From Trinickia acidisoli (GTDB taxonomy: Bacteria; Pseudomonadota; Gammaproteobacteria; Burkholderiales; Burkholderiaceae), in NCBI RefSeq assembly GCF_017315725.1, contig NZ_JAFLRG010000001.1, positions 2,976,001 through 3,040,000 on the forward strand: DNA of 64,000 bases, written 5' to 3'. Below are positions 8,889-18,664 of this stretch, piece by piece. Each line of letters opens with the position of its first letter. Positions within the stretch are counted from its first letter, which is position 1. Under the pieces are notes generated by a model. It was not told the DNA's origin. It searched no databases and saw nothing but the letters and a program-made list of their open reading frames with translations. Position numbers and translations under genes: made by a program.

Positions 8889-10163
8889 ATGAAACTACTC
8901 GTCGTCGGTTCCGGCGGTCGCGAACATGCGCTCGCCTGGAAGCTCGCGCAATCGCCGCGCGTGCAGCTCGTCTACGTTGCGCCCGGCAACGGCGGCACGG
9001 CGCAAGACGAGCGTCTGCGCAACGTGCCCGTCACCGATCTCGACGCGCTCGCCGATTTCGCGGAAAGAGAGCAGATCGCGCTGACCGTCGTCGGCCCCGA
9101 GGCGCCGCTCGCGGCAGGCATCGTCAACCTGTTCCGCCAGCGCGGCCTGAAGGTGTTCGGGCCGACCAAGGAAGCGGCCCAGCTCGAAAGCTCGAAAGAT
9201 TTCGCCAAGGCGTTCATGAAGCGTCACGGCATTCCGACGGCCGAGTACGAAACGTTCTCCGATGCCGCGCTTGCGCACGCCTACGTCGATCGCAAGGGTG
9301 CGCCGATCGTCGTCAAGGCCGACGGCTTGGCCGCGGGCAAGGGCGTGGTCGTCGCGCAAACGCTCGAAGAGGCGCATGGCGCCGTCGACATGATGCTCGC
9401 CGACAACAAGCTCGGCGATGCGGGCGCGCGCGTCGTCGTCGAAGAATTTCTCGCGGGCGAGGAAGCGAGCTTCATCGTCATGGTCGACGGCAAGCACGTG
9501 CTGCCGCTCGCCTCGAGCCAAGATCACAAGCGGCTGCTCGACGACGATCAAGGCCCGAACACGGGCGGCATGGGTGCGTACTCGCCGGCGCCGATCGTAA
9601 CGCCGCAACTCCATGCGCGCGTGATGCGCGAGATCATCTTGCCGACCGTGCGCGGCATGGAAAAGGAAGGCATCCGCTACACGGGCTTCCTCTATGCGGG
9701 CCTCATGATCGACGAGCAAGGCAATCCGAAAACGCTCGAGTTCAATTGCCGCATGGGCGACCCCGAAACGCAGCCGATCATGGCGCGTCTGAAGGGCGAT
9801 TTTTCGAAGGTGCTCGAAAGCGCGATCGCCGGGACGCTCGACACGGTGGAACTCACGTGGGACCGCCGCACGGCGCTCGGCGTGGTGCTCGCCGCGCACC
9901 ACTACCCCGACACGCCGCGCAAGGGTGATCGCATCAGCAGCATCCCGGCCGAGACCGAGAACGCCGTGACGTTCCATGCGGGCACGACGCTCGTCGACGG
10001 CAAGCTCGTAACCGCGGGCGGGCGCGTACTGTGCGTCGTCGGATTGTCCGATTCCGTGCGCGGCGCGCAATCGGCCGCCTACGAAGCGATCAATCAGATT
10101 TCGTTCGACGGCATGCAATACCGCCGCGACATCGGCTACCGCGCGTTGAACCGCAAGCACTGA
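8889..10163 (+). CDS. purD: Phosphoribosylamine-glycine ligase (GAR synthetase)
   Basis: Second step of purine synthesis: joins glycine to 5-phosphoribosylamine using ATP. The 424-residue protein shows the N-domain start KLLVVGSGGREHALAWKLA, then the ATP-grasp region with VVKADGLAAGKGVVVA (about 138-153), SSQDHKRLLDDDQGPNTGGM and the metal-binding EFNCRMGDPETQ, all standard for PurD. The last segment (GGRVLCVVGLSDSVRGAQ) is the C-terminal domain. The start is 20 bases past the yebC terminator with GGGGAAGAATCAT before the ATG. Confidence 0.97.
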   Translation: MKLLVVGSGGREHALAWKLAQSPRVQLVYVAPGNGGTAQDERLRNVPVTDLDALADFAEREQIALTVVGPEAPLAAGIVNLFRQRGLKVFGPTKEAAQLESSKDFAKAFMKRHGIPTAEYETFSDAALAHAYVDRKGAPIVVKADGLAAGKGVVVAQTLEEAHGAVDMMLADNKLGDAGARVVVEEFLAGEEASFIVMVDGKHVLPLASSQDHKRLLDDDQGPNTGGMGAYSPAPIVTPQLHARVMREIILPTVRGMEKEGIRYTGFLYAGLMIDEQGNPKTLEFNCRMGDPETQPIMARLKGDFSKVLESAIAGTLDTVELTWDRRTALGVVLAAHHYPDTPRKGDRISSIPAETENAVTFHAGTTLVDGKLVTAGGRVLCVVGLSDSVRGAQSAAYEAINQISFDGMQYRRDIGYRALNRKH

Positions 10164-10170
10164 AGGCTCG

Positions 10171-10203
10171 GGCCGGGCGAGGCGCCTCGCTTCTTACCCG
10201 GCC
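10171..10203 (+). terminator. Possible terminator after purD
   Basis: GGCCGGG (10171-10177) pairs with CCCGGCC (10197-10203), and the loop itself holds the self-complementary CGAGGCGCCTCG. There is no clear T run, so it is only a candidate for ending the purD transcript before hemF. Confidence 0.35.
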
Positions 10204-10261
10204 TCGCTCGCCCCGGCTTCTCATGATCCGGATTTCGTGACCTTTGCGTGCGTAACACACC

Positions 10262-11185
10262 ATGCCTGATACGACCTACGACGTCTCTCAAGTGCGCAGC
10301 TATCTGCAAGGGCTGCAAGCACGCATCGCCGACGCGCTCGGCGCGCTCGACGGCGCGCCGTTCGGCGTCGACGCCTGGCAGCGCCCGGCGGGGGACCGTC
10401 TGCGCGGCGGCGGCGTAACGCGCATCCTCGAGGGCGGCGCGCTGATCGAACGCGGCGGCGTCGGGTTCTCGGACGTGGCGGGCGATAAACTGCCGCCGTC
10501 GGCCACCGCGCTTCGGCCGCACCTCGCCGGGCGCGGCTTCGAGGCGATGGGCGTCTCGCTCGTCATGCACCCGCGCAACCCGTATTGCCCGACCGCGCAC
10601 ATGAACGTGCGTATGCTGGCAGCCACGAAGGAAGGCGAGGCCCCCGTCTTTTGGTTCGGCGGCGGGATGGATCTGACGCCCTATTACGGCTTCGAGGAAG
10701 ACGCGGCACATTTTCACGGTGTCTGCCGCGACGCCCTCGCGCCGTTCGGCGCGGATCTCTACCCGCGCTTCAAGCGCTGGTGCGACGACTACTTCTTCCT
10801 CAAGCACCGCAACGAGACACGCGGCGTGGGCGGCGTGTTCTTCGACGATTTCGACGAGTTGGGCTTCGAGCGTTCGTTCGCGATGATGCAGAGCGTCGGC
10901 GACGCCTTCGTCGACGCCTACCTCCCGTTGCTCGAAAAACGGCATGCAACCCCTTACGGCGAGCGCGAGCGCGCGTTCCAAGGGTACCGGCGCGGCCGTT
11001 ATGTCGAATTCAACCTCGTCTACGACCGTGGCACACTGTTCGGACTGCAAAGCGGCGGCCGCACGGAGTCGATCCTGCTGTCGATGCCGCCCGTTGCGAA
11101 CTGGCGCTACGACTGGCAGCCCGAGCCCGGCACGCCCGAGGCACGGCTCTACAGCGACTTCCTCAAGCCGCGCGACTGGATTTGA
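10262..11185 (+). CDS. hemF: Oxygen-dependent coproporphyrinogen III oxidase
   Basis: Oxidatively decarboxylates coproporphyrinogen III to protoporphyrinogen IX using molecular oxygen, in haem synthesis. At 307 residues it is close to E. coli HemF (299). The conserved core reads [15 protein letters not shown] (about 102-116) and [16 protein letters not shown] (about 129-144), followed by [18 protein letters not shown] and the C-terminal [11 protein letters not shown]. No frameshift is seen. It heads a same-strand group with nadD, rsfS, rlmH, maf and rng; nadD starts within or just past its stop. Confidence 0.97.
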   Translation: MPDTTYDVSQVRSYLQGLQARIADALGALDGAPFGVDAWQRPAGDRLRGGGVTRILEGGALIERGGVGFSDVAGDKLPPSATALRPHLAGRGFEAMGVSLVMHPRNPYCPTAHMNVRMLAATKEGEAPVFWFGGGMDLTPYYGFEEDAAHFHGVCRDALAPFGADLYPRFKRWCDDYFFLKHRNETRGVGGVFFDDFDELGFERSFAMMQSVGDAFVDAYLPLLEKRHATPYGERERAFQGYRRGRYVEFNLVYDRGTLFGLQSGGRTESILLSMPPVANWRYDWQPEPGTPEARLYSDFLKPRDWI

Positions 11186-11268
11186 TAGAGCGCCCACTGC
11201 TCGAGAAGGACCGACATCTGAATTCGACCGCCCCCGCCCCGTCCGCCCTCGCCCCCGATGCCAGGCCA

Positions 11269-11973
11269 ATGCTGCCGCGCCGCGTCGGCTTGCTCGGCGG
11301 CACGTTCGATCCGATTCACAACGGCCATCTGGCGCTTGCGCGCCGCTTCGCCGAACTGTTGAAGCTGACGGAGCTCGTGCTGCTGCCGGCCGGCCAGCCG
11401 TATCAAAAGTCGGGTGTGTCGGCGGCGCAGCACCGCTTGGCGATGACGCGCGCGGCCGCCGCCTCGCTCGTACTGCCCGGCGTCGCCGTGACGGTGGCCA
11501 CCGACGAAATCGAGCAAGCAGGCCCCACCTACACCGTGGAGACGCTTGCGCGCTGGCGTGCGAGCGAGGGTCAGGACACCTCGCTCGCGCTACTGATCGG
11601 CGCGGATCAACTTTTGCGACTCGACACTTGGCGCGATTGGCGGCGGCTGTTCGAGTTCGCGCACGTAGGCGCCGCCACGCGGCCCGGCTTCGACCTGTCG
11701 AGCCTGCCGCCCGCGCTCGCCGCCGAACTCGGTCCGCGCCGCGCCGACCCGGCGACGCTGCGCGGCACGAGCGCGGGATGCCTGCTCGTGGACGACACGC
11801 TCGCGCTCGACGTTTCGGCCACCGACATTCGTGCGCATTTGAAGGCGAGGCTCGCGCAAAACACCGCGGCTACGGGCACCACCGCGCTAGCCGCGACGCA
11901 CACACCGACGCCTGAACCGATCCCTGAGGCCGTCTGGGACTACATCCTTCAACATCATCTGTACCACCGGTAA
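11269..11973 (+). CDS. nadD: Nicotinate-nucleotide adenylyltransferase
   Basis: Transfers AMP from ATP to nicotinic acid mononucleotide to make deamido-NAD. The 234-residue form begins [37 protein letters not shown] is the nucleotidyltransferase phosphate loop. The second family motif is [10 protein letters not shown] near the C-terminus. The start is uncertain: ATG 11269 is chosen because the family N-terminus begins a few residues before [13 protein letters not shown] at 11182 overlapping the hemF stop, or a CTG at 11218 with a GAGAAGGA site, would add 17-29 poorly conserved residues. rsfS follows after three bases. Confidence 0.93.
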   Translation: MLPRRVGLLGGTFDPIHNGHLALARRFAELLKLTELVLLPAGQPYQKSGVSAAQHRLAMTRAAAASLVLPGVAVTVATDEIEQAGPTYTVETLARWRASEGQDTSLALLIGADQLLRLDTWRDWRRLFEFAHVGAATRPGFDLSSLPPALAAELGPRRADPATLRGTSAGCLLVDDTLALDVSATDIRAHLKARLAQNTAATGTTALAATHTPTPEPIPEAVWDYILQHHLYHR

Positions 11974-11976
11974 ACC

Positions 11977-12459
11977 ATGGACATTCGCAAACTACAGCGC
12001 CTGATCGTAGACGGTCTCGAAGACGTCAAGGCACAGGACATCCGCGTCTTCAACACGACCCATTTGACCGAACTCTTCGACCGCGTCATCGTCGCGAGCG
12101 GCACCTCGAACCGGCAAACGAAGGCGCTCGCCTCCAGCGTGCGCGAAAAGGTCAAGGAAGCGGGCGGCGACGTCATCAGCACCGAAGGCGAGGACATCGG
12201 CGAATGGGTGCTCGTCGACTGCGGCGATGCCATCGTGCACATCCTCCAGCCCGCGCTGCGCCAGTACTACAACCTCGAGGAAATTTGGGGCGACAAGCCC
12301 GTGCGCGTGAAGCTCACGAGCACGAGCCCGTTCTCGGGCGCTCATGCGAGCGAGGCGGAAGACGGCGACGAAGACGACGAGGCGGACCCGCCTGCGGCCA
12401 AACCCGCGCGCAAGAGCGCGGCCCGCAAAAGCCCCGCGCGCAAAACGAGCGCGAAGTAA
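11977..12459 (+). CDS. rsfS: Ribosomal silencing factor RsfS
   Basis: Binds ribosomal protein uL14 and keeps the subunits apart in stationary phase or starvation. The first ~112 of 160 residues are the RsfS core: [39 protein letters not shown] and [10 protein letters not shown]. The remaining ~48 residues are a charged, low-complexity tail, first acidic ([12 protein letters not shown]) then basic ([13 protein letters not shown]), that is not part of the fold. nadD-rsfS-rlmH order is widely conserved. Confidence 0.96.
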   Translation: MDIRKLQRLIVDGLEDVKAQDIRVFNTTHLTELFDRVIVASGTSNRQTKALASSVREKVKEAGGDVISTEGEDIGEWVLVDCGDAIVHILQPALRQYYNLEEIWGDKPVRVKLTSTSPFSGAHASEAEDGDEDDEADPPAAKPARKSAARKSPARKTSAK

Positions 12460-12568
12460 CAGCGCATGCATCGCGCGCCCGGCGCCGGGGTCGGCTTCGA
12501 TACTGGAGCGGCGCCGCGCAGGCGCATTGCCCGAATGAAACGCCCTCATACCGCTTTCGCTCGCTGTC

Positions 12569-12602
12569 GGCCGGAGTTAGCGCTTCAGCGCTCACTTCGG
12601 CC
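12569..12602. repeat. Long near-perfect hairpin between rsfS and rlmH
   Basis: A 16-base arm (12569-12584, beginning GGCCGGAGTTAGCGCT) pairs with 12587-12602 (AGCGCTCACTTCGGCC), with one mismatch and one G-U pair around a two-base centre. It occupies the middle of the 206-base gap before rlmH. It has no T run on either strand, so a transcript-processing or intergenic-repeat role fits better than termination. Confidence 0.7.
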
Positions 12603-12665
12603 CCATGCAAAGCTCGCCCCGAGCGAGCGACAGCTTCGCTTGGGACGGCCCTGCCGGAGGCTCGG

Positions 12666-13136
12666 ATGAAGCTCCATATCTTGGCAGTCGGTCATAAGAT
12701 GCCCGATTGGATCTCGACCGGCTTCGACGAATACGCGAAGCGGATGCCGCCCGAGCTGCGCATCGAGTTGCGCGAAATCAAGCCTGAGCCAAGAACCGGC
12801 GGTCGCTCGGCGCAAAGCGTAATGGCGGCGGAGCGCCAACGCATCGAAGCCGCGTTGCCGAAGACGGCGCGCGTCGTGGCGCTCGACGAGCGCGGCCGCG
12901 ACTGGACCACGATGCAACTCGCGAGCGCCCTGCCCGATTGGCAGCGCGACGGCCGCGACGTCGCCTTCGTGATCGGCGGAGCCGACGGGCTCGACCCCGA
13001 GCTCAAAGCCCGCGCCGAACTCCTGTTGCGCATCTCCAGTCTGACCCTGCCGCACGGCATGGTGCGCGTGCTGCTTGCGGAACAGCTTTACCGCGCGTGG
13101 AGCATCACGCAGAATCACCCCTATCATCGCGTCTGA
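12666..13136 (+). CDS. rlmH: 23S rRNA pseudouridine-1915 N3-methyltransferase
   Basis: SPOUT-family methyltransferase that modifies pseudouridine 1915 in helix 69 of 23S rRNA on the 70S ribosome. The 156-residue length equals the family standard. Visible marks are the N-terminal [15 protein letters not shown], the SAM-binding loop [16 protein letters not shown], and the knotted C-terminus [18 protein letters not shown] then NHPYHRV. The ATG is the only start that gives this N-terminus. Its TGA overlaps a possible upstream start of maf. Confidence 0.97.
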   Translation: MKLHILAVGHKMPDWISTGFDEYAKRMPPELRIELREIKPEPRTGGRSAQSVMAAERQRIEAALPKTARVVALDERGRDWTTMQLASALPDWQRDGRDVAFVIGGADGLDPELKARAELLLRISSLTLPHGMVRVLLAEQLYRAWSITQNHPYHRV

Positions 13137-13186
13137 TGCGGCGTCCGTTCTCCGATCGGGCGCCTACGCCCAACGAGAACGGACAC

Positions 13187-13822
13187 ATGCCGCAGCCGAA
13201 CCCCCGCCTGCCCCTTTACCCTTTCGTCTACCTCGCTTCGCAAAGCCCGCGCCGGCAGGAGTTGCTGGCCCAACTGGGCGTCCGATTCGAACTGCTGCTG
13301 CCGCGGCCCGACGAAGACGCCGAAGCGCTCGAAGCCGAGCGTGCCGGCGAGGCGGCCAGCACCTATGTCGAGCGCGTCTGCGTGGCCAAGGCTGAAGCGG
13401 CGCGCGCGCGGCTCGTGGCGAGCGGCCATCGCGCAGCGCCGATCCTCGTGGCCGACACGACGGTGACGATCGACGACGCGATTCTCGGCAAGCCGAACGA
13501 CGTCGAGCATGCTGTCCAGATGCTCGCGCGCCTCGCGGGCCGCGAGCATGAAGTGCTGACGGCGCTGGCCGTCATCGATGCCGACGGTACGCTGCTGCCT
13601 CCGGCATTATCACGCTCGTGCGTGCGCTTCGCGCCGGCACCGCTTACCGCACTAACCCGCTATGCGATGACGGGCGAGCCGCTCGGCAAAGCCGGAGCCT
13701 ACGGCATTCAAGGCCGTGCCGCCGAATTCATCGAGCGGATCGACGGATCCTATTCGGGTATCATGGGTCTGCCCCTATTTGAGACGGCCGCGCTGCTGCG
13801 CTTGGCGCGCGTCGACTTCTGA
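13187..13822 (+). CDS. maf: Maf-family nucleotide pyrophosphatase
   Basis: House-cleaning nucleoside triphosphate pyrophosphatase, probably of the dTTP/UTP-type. The family motif [11 protein letters not shown] lies near residue 17, followed by [10 protein letters not shown] with the catalytic aspartate, GKPND, and [30 protein letters not shown]. The 211-residue product from ATG 13187 is of normal length. ATG 13136, which overlaps the rlmH stop as TGATG, is in frame and would add 17 residues; it could make translation coupled, so the start is not settled. Confidence 0.93.
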   Translation: MPQPNPRLPLYPFVYLASQSPRRQELLAQLGVRFELLLPRPDEDAEALEAERAGEAASTYVERVCVAKAEAARARLVASGHRAAPILVADTTVTIDDAILGKPNDVEHAVQMLARLAGREHEVLTALAVIDADGTLLPPALSRSCVRFAPAPLTALTRYAMTGEPLGKAGAYGIQGRAAEFIERIDGSYSGIMGLPLFETAALLRLARVDF

Positions 13823-13840
13823 AGCGCTTCGAAAGCCGAC

Positions 13841-15304
13841 ATGAACGAAGAAATCCTCATCAATGTCACGCCGCAGGAGACGCGGGTCGCACTGGTACAG
13901 CAAGGCGCCGTGCAAGAGTTGCATGTAGAGCGCACGCTCTCGCGCGGCCGCGTCGGAAACGTCTATCTCGGCAAGGTCGTGCGCGTGCTGCCCGGCATGC
14001 AGTCGGCGTTCATCGACATCGGACTCGAGCGCGCCGCGTTCTTGCACGTCGCCGACATCTGGCACCCGCGCCTGGCCGGAGAGCACGCGGTTCCGCAGCA
14101 GCCGATCGAGAAGATCGTCTTCGAGGGCCAGACGCTGACGGTACAGGTCATCAAGGACCCGATCGGCACGAAAGGCGCGCGGCTGTCGACGCAGATCAGC
14201 ATCGCCGGACGCACGCTCGTCTATCTGCCGCAAGAGCCGCACATCGGGATTTCGCAGAAGATCGAGAGCGAGGCCGAACGCGAAGCGATTCGCGCGCGCC
14301 TGACGGCGGTTTTGCCTGCGGATGAGAAAGGCGGCTACATCGTGCGCACGATCGCCGAAGATGCAACGAGCGAAGAACTTGCCAGCGACGTCGCCTATCT
14401 GCGCAAGACATGGGCGACGGTCGTCGCGCTGGCGCAGCGTCTGCCGCCGACGAGCCTGCTCTATCAAGATTTGAACTTGGCGCAACGCGTGCTGCGCGAT
14501 TTCGTGACGGACGAAACGACGCGCATTCAAGTGGATTCGCGCGAAACCTATCAAATGCTGACCGAGTTCGCCGCCGAGTTCACGCCGGCCGTGAGTTCGA
14601 AGCTTCACCACTACACGGGCGAGCGACCACTGTTCGACCTGTACAACATCGAAACGGAAATCCAACGTGCGCTCTCGCGCCGCGTCGATTTGAAATCGGG
14701 CGGCTATTTGATGATCGATCAAACCGAGGCGATGACGACGATCGACGTCAACACGGGCGGCTATGTCGGCGCGCGCAATTTCGACGATACGATCTTCAAG
14801 ACGAACCTCGAAGCCGCGCACACGATCGCGCGTCAGCTACGCCTGCGCAACCTCGGCGGCATCATCATCATCGACTTCATCGACATGGAGAACGCCGAGC
14901 ACCGCGACGCCGTGCTGGGCGAACTGAAGAAAGCGCTCTCGCGCGATCGCACACGCTCGACCGTGAACGGCTTTTCGCAGCTCGGGCTCGTCGAGATGAC
15001 GCGCAAGCGCACGCGCGAATCGCTTGCACACGTGCTGTGCGAGCCCTGCCCCGTATGCGAGGGCAAAGGCCAAGTCAAAACGTCGCGCACCGTCTGCTAC
15101 GACGTGCTGCGCGAAATCCTGCGCGAGTCGCGGCAGTTCAATCCGCGCGAGTTTCGCATCGTCGCCTCGCAGCAGGTCATCGATTTGTTCCTCGACGAGG
15201 AATCCCAGCATTTGGCCATGCTGATCGACTTTATCGGCAAGCCTGTGTCGCTGCAGGTGGAGTCGAATCTCAGTCAGGAGCAGTACGACATTGTGCTGAT
15301 GTAA
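13841..15304 (+). CDS. rng: Ribonuclease G
   Basis: Single-strand endoribonuclease that matures the 5' end of 16S rRNA and takes part in mRNA decay. At 487 residues it has the RNase G size and lacks the long RNase E tail. An S1 domain (VGNVYLGKVVRVLPGMQSAF) is followed by the 5' sensor and the DNase I-like domain. Catalytic D302 (TTIDVNTGG) and D345 (IIIDFIDM) align with E. coli RNase E D303 and D346. The zinc-link motif CPVCEG is at 403-408. It starts 18 bases after maf. Confidence 0.97.
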   Translation: MNEEILINVTPQETRVALVQQGAVQELHVERTLSRGRVGNVYLGKVVRVLPGMQSAFIDIGLERAAFLHVADIWHPRLAGEHAVPQQPIEKIVFEGQTLTVQVIKDPIGTKGARLSTQISIAGRTLVYLPQEPHIGISQKIESEAEREAIRARLTAVLPADEKGGYIVRTIAEDATSEELASDVAYLRKTWATVVALAQRLPPTSLLYQDLNLAQRVLRDFVTDETTRIQVDSRETYQMLTEFAAEFTPAVSSKLHHYTGERPLFDLYNIETEIQRALSRRVDLKSGGYLMIDQTEAMTTIDVNTGGYVGARNFDDTIFKTNLEAAHTIARQLRLRNLGGIIIIDFIDMENAEHRDAVLGELKKALSRDRTRSTVNGFSQLGLVEMTRKRTRESLAHVLCEPCPVCEGKGQVKTSRTVCYDVLREILRESRQFNPREFRIVASQQVIDLFLDEESQHLAMLIDFIGKPVSLQVESNLSQEQYDIVLM

Positions 15305-15353
15305 GCGACGGCGCGCGCAGCACAGAGAAATAGGGCACGTCATTACTCACGCG

Positions 15354-15374
15354 AAAAGGGCGGCCTCGCCGCCC
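15354..15374 (-). terminator. Terminator of the small lipoprotein gene
   Basis: Read on the minus strand: GGGCGGC, loop GAG, GCCGCCC, then TTTTCGC. The 7-bp stem lies 18 bases past the stop of the lipoprotein gene at 15393 and faces the end of rng, so it may serve both. Confidence 0.65.
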
Positions 15375-15392
15375 CGCGCGCTCAACTAGCCT

Positions 15393-15608
15393 TCAGTGGT
15401 GCCACCCACCACCGCCGTGCCAGCCGCCACCGAAGCCGATACCAACGCCGATCGACGGCGCCGCATACGCCGGATAGTAGCTGTAATAACCCGGCGCGTA
15501 GCCATATCCGTAGACCGGTTGCGCCGGCGCAACGACACATCCGGAGAGCGAACCGATCAACGCCACGGCCGCCAGCGAAAACGTTAGGACAACGAACGAC
15601 TTTTTCAT
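15393..15608 (-). CDS. Small Gly/Tyr/His-rich lipoprotein
   Basis: A 71-residue secreted protein with a clear lipoprotein signal: MKKSFVVLTF start, hydrophobic core and lipobox LSGC with the acylated cysteine at position 24. The mature 48 residues are low-complexity, rich in Tyr/Pro/Ala (YGYGYAPGYYSYYPAY) and ending GGGWHGGGGWHH. A strong minus-strand Shine-Dalgarno (GGAGGAGAATC) precedes the ATG. Function unknown; histidines at the end could bind metal. Related short Tyr/Gly-rich lipoproteins are common in Burkholderiaceae. Confidence 0.85.
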   Translation of the reverse strand: MKKSFVVLTFSLAAVALIGSLSGCVVAPAQPVYGYGYAPGYYSYYPAYAAPSIGVGIGFGGGWHGGGGWHH

Positions 15609-15843
15609 GATTCTCCTCCTGTTGCATCCTTAGATGAGCACAACCCGCGCCGCGTTCGACGGCGAGTTGTGTCAGCGCGTAAAAGGTGTAATGGCCTCTG
15701 TAATACGAATGCGGATTGCCCAGCGCTCGGCCCGTCTCGTAATACGGGCCATATCGCGATCGAGCGAAAGTCGAGACATCTCGTGCGTCCTCGATGAAAT
15801 CTCCTAGAATTTTTGCAAGTAGGTTGTTTGCAAGGAGAGCGTC

Positions 15844-16002
15844 ATGGCCGAATCGATCGCAGACTCCGTCGTCGGCATCATTCTGCTGATTGCAGTTGTC
15901 ATCATCGTGGCATCGCATTACCACCGCGAACACCAAAGGGCGCGATGGCTGCACCGGATGGACAACACCCGGCTTTGGGACAGGCTCAGGCATCGCCATT
16001 GA
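15844..16002 (+). CDS. Small single-pass membrane protein (52 residues)
   Basis: ATG is preceded by an excellent ribosome site (AAGGAGAGCGTC). The product has an acidic start (MAESIADS), one strong transmembrane helix at about residues 9-24 (VVGIILLIAVVIIVAS) and a basic, Trp/His/Arg-rich tail (HYHREHQRARWLHRMD). This N-out/C-in topology follows the positive-inside rule. I do not recognise a family. It diverges from the lipoprotein gene; a -10-like TAGAAT lies at 15805-15810. Confidence 0.7.
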   Translation: MAESIADSVVGIILLIAVVIIVASHYHREHQRARWLHRMDNTRLWDRLRHRH

Positions 16003-16081
16003 CGCGCGTGTCGGCGGCTGACGCTGTATGGGGCTCGAGAAAACGCGCGCTGCGCGGGACGACTCGCGCTGGAGAAACGAC

Positions 16082-16396
16082 ATGCCCGAAGAAGATGCCT
16101 TGTGGCAGATGACCGAATACGAAGGGTTCGAAATCCACGTCGCCCCGCTCGCTCGGGAGGATGAAGCGCAAGAGCGGCCGCCGGCCGGCGAGGATTACAC
16201 GTATATCGGCTACGTTTGTCATCCCGGCGCCGATCCCAAGCTGCCAGGGCATGCCGTGCCGTTCCATGCCGACGGCGACGTCGGCTTCGCGAGCGCCATC
16301 GATGCGCTCGACGAAGGCATGCACATCGGGCGCACCATCGTCGATGGCACACATCCCGACTTGACCGTCCTGCCGCTCGTCACCGGCGGCGTCTGA
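16082..16396 (+). CDS. Conserved hypothetical protein (104 residues)
   Basis: A soluble, acidic 104-residue protein beginning MPEEDALWQMTEYEGFEIHV. I do not recognise a domain. It contains a tyrosine stretch (DYTYIGYVCHPG) and many Asp/His residues. ATG 16082 is chosen because a GGAGAAACG ribosome site lies before it; an in-frame ATG at 16028 would add 18 residues without such a site. It starts 79 bases after the small membrane protein and could share its transcript. Confidence 0.75.
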   Translation: MPEEDALWQMTEYEGFEIHVAPLAREDEAQERPPAGEDYTYIGYVCHPGADPKLPGHAVPFHADGDVGFASAIDALDEGMHIGRTIVDGTHPDLTVLPLVTGGV

Positions 16397-16552
16397 ACCC
16401 GAACAGCCCTCGCCCCGCGCGCCGCTTCAGCTCGGCGCGGCAACGAGCGACGCGAACGCTCGCTCGACGTCGTCCTCGCGACAGCGTCTCATCCGCGAGA
16501 CGCCTCTGCGATCGCGAGCGGCGGCCAACGCCGCATGATGATGGACAGCCTC

Positions 16553-18334
16553 TTATGCCGCCTGCTGCTGATACTGAATCCGATGCAAATGTGCGTAGAG
16601 GCCGTTTTGCCGCAGTAGCGCCTCGTGGCTGCCTTGTTCGGCGATGCAGCCCGCTTCCATGACGAGGATGCGGTCGGCCCGCTCGATCGTCGAGAGCCGG
16701 TGGGCGATGACGAGCGTCGTGCGCCCCTTCATCAGCGTCTCGAGCGCCGCCTGCACGTGCCGTTCGGATTCGGAGTCGAGCGCCGACGTCGCCTCGTCCA
16801 GAATGAGAATCGGCGCGTTTTTGTAGAGCGCGCGCGCGATCGCCAAACGCTGACGCTGCCCGCCCGACAAGCGCATGCCGTTACCGCCGACATGCGTGTC
16901 CATGCCCTGCGGCATGGCCTGGACGGTATCCCACAAGTTCGCCGCCACGAGGGCGGCTTGCACGCGCGCGTGATCGGGCGTGCCGCCGTAGGCGACGTTG
17001 GCGGCGATCGTGTCGTTGAACAGCACGACGTCTTGGCTCACCATCGCGATCTGGCTGCGCAGATCGTGCAGGTCGTACTCGTCGACCGGCACGCCGTCGA
17101 CGAGAATGCGCCCGCTCGTCGGCGCGAAAAAGCGAGGAAGCAGGTTCACGAGCGTCGTCTTGCCGCTGCCCGAGGGGCCCGCCAGCGCGATCATCTCGCC
17201 CGGTTTCGCCGTGAACGATACGTGATCGAGCGTCAGTCGATCGGGCTGGCCATAGCTGAACGTGACATCGCTGAACTCGATCTCGCCGCGCGCGTGTTCC
17301 AGCTTGCGCGTGCCGCCGGCCGGCTCGAGCGGCTCGTCGATGAGGCCAAGGATGAATTCGGCGGCCGTCACGCCGCGCTGCAACGGCTGGTTCACGTCGA
17401 TCAGATGCTTGAGCGGCGAGATCACGAGCAGCATCGAGGTGACGAACGCGACGAAGCCGCCGACCGTCGTTTGGCTGTGCGCCGACTGGACGACGGCAAT
17501 CGTGATGACGATCGCGAGGGCGACCGAGGCGAGAATCTGCGTGAGCGGCTGTGCGAGCCCGCCCGCGACGGTCATCCGCATGGCGTAGCCGCGCAGGCGC
17601 TGACTCATCGCGGTAAAGCGACCCATCTCGTACGCCTCGCCGTTGTGGATCTTGACGACCTTATAGCCGGCAACCGTTTCCTCGACGATATACGACAGCT
17701 CGTTCGTGAGGTCCTGCTGCTCGCGGCCGAGCCGACGCAGCCGCCGGTTGATCTTGCTCACGAGCCAACCGATGCCGGGCAGAATCACGGCGACGATCAG
17801 CGTCAGGCGCCAATTCAGATAAAACAAATAGCCGAGCAAAAAGACGACCGATAGCGAATCGCGCACGAGCGTCACCATCACGCTCGTGAGGACGCCCAAT
17901 ATCTGATTGACTTCGAAGACGATCGCATTGATGACGGTGCTCGCCGTCTCGCGCTGGAAGAACGTTGCGCTCGTGTGAATCATGCGCTGGAACATGTCGA
18001 GCCGCAGTTGCAGCAAGATGCGGTTCGAGACGTACGACAGCAAGTATTGCGAAGCGTACTGCGACACGCCGCGCACGATCGCAAGACCGATCACCGCGAG
18101 CGGGACATACCACTTCGCGTTATCGCTGGCGTTCTGGCCGAAGCCGTGATCGAGCAGCGGCTTGAGCAGTGCCGGAATACCCGCGTCGGTGGCGGCGGAG
18201 AGGCCCATCGTGGCGACGGCCAGCACCAGCACCCAAACGATGGGCTTCAGATAGGGCCACAACCGCCGCATGACGGCCGGCGTCGACGTTTGCCCGCCGC
18301 CGACCGGTTTTCTCAAAGTTGCCTGGGGTTCCAA
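16553..18334 (-). CDS. msbA: Lipid A export permease/ATP-binding protein MsbA
   Basis: Homodimeric ABC half-transporter that flips lipid A-core across the inner membrane. The 593 residues comprise a six-helix membrane domain (first helix near [18 protein letters not shown]) and an ATPase domain with Walker [11 protein letters not shown] (about 384), signature [10 protein letters not shown] (about 489), Walker [12 protein letters not shown] and the H-loop [12 protein letters not shown] start at 18332-18334 is chosen because AAGGAG lies four bases upstream and the length then matches the family; a downstream ATG (MRRLWPYLK) would cut about 22 residues. A TATAAT box on the minus strand is at 18450-18455. 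Confidence 0.94.
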   Translation of the reverse strand: MEPQATLRKPVGGGQTSTPAVMRRLWPYLKPIVWVLVLAVATMGLSAATDAGIPALLKPLLDHGFGQNASDNAKWYVPLAVIGLAIVRGVSQYASQYLLSYVSNRILLQLRLDMFQRMIHTSATFFQRETASTVINAIVFEVNQILGVLTSVMVTLVRDSLSVVFLLGYLFYLNWRLTLIVAVILPGIGWLVSKINRRLRRLGREQQDLTNELSYIVEETVAGYKVVKIHNGEAYEMGRFTAMSQRLRGYAMRMTVAGGLAQPLTQILASVALAIVITIAVVQSAHSQTTVGGFVAFVTSMLLVISPLKHLIDVNQPLQRGVTAAEFILGLIDEPLEPAGGTRKLEHARGEIEFSDVTFSYGQPDRLTLDHVSFTAKPGEMIALAGPSGSGKTTLVNLLPRFFAPTSGRILVDGVPVDEYDLHDLRSQIAMVSQDVVLFNDTIAANVAYGGTPDHARVQAALVAANLWDTVQAMPQGMDTHVGGNGMRLSGGQRQRLAIARALYKNAPILILDEATSALDSESERHVQAALETLMKGRTTLVIAHRLSTIERADRILVMEAGCIAEQGSHEALLRQNGLYAHLHRIQYQQQAA

Positions 18335-18664
18335 GACGCTCCTTATGTTCCCGCGCGCGATCGGGGCACCTCCGCGGTACGCCGCAGTACTCCCGCGCCC
18401 GCTCGCCGTGCTCGCTGCTCGCTCGTTCGCGCTCGCGCAAAATCGAAGCATTATAAGCCGGCGAACGAATGCGGCCAGCGCCCGAGCCCGCGCGGACGGC
18501 GCGCGTGCGTTTGTCGCCGGCAAGGCGCCCGAATATCGGTGCTACAGCACATTGCACTACAATGACGGGCTGCGCCGGCCGTACGCCCGGCGACCGCAGG
18601 CGTCGCTTTTTGAAACCGGAAAAGGTCAAAAACCGGCCGCCCTCGATACCAAGGCTTACTCTCC
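18335..18664. other. Divergent promoter region between msbA and glycosyltransferase genes
   Basis: No gene is seen in these 330 bases. A minus-strand TATAAT (18450-18455) about 115 bases before msbA and a plus-strand TACAAT (18558-18563) about 100 bases before the glycosyltransferase are the best -10 boxes; neither has a convincing -35 box. Confidence 0.4.

Noticed and set aside
8895..10160. A 421-codon minus-strand frame opposite purD
   Set aside because: Shadow of PurD: same codon register effect, no motif, no ribosome site.
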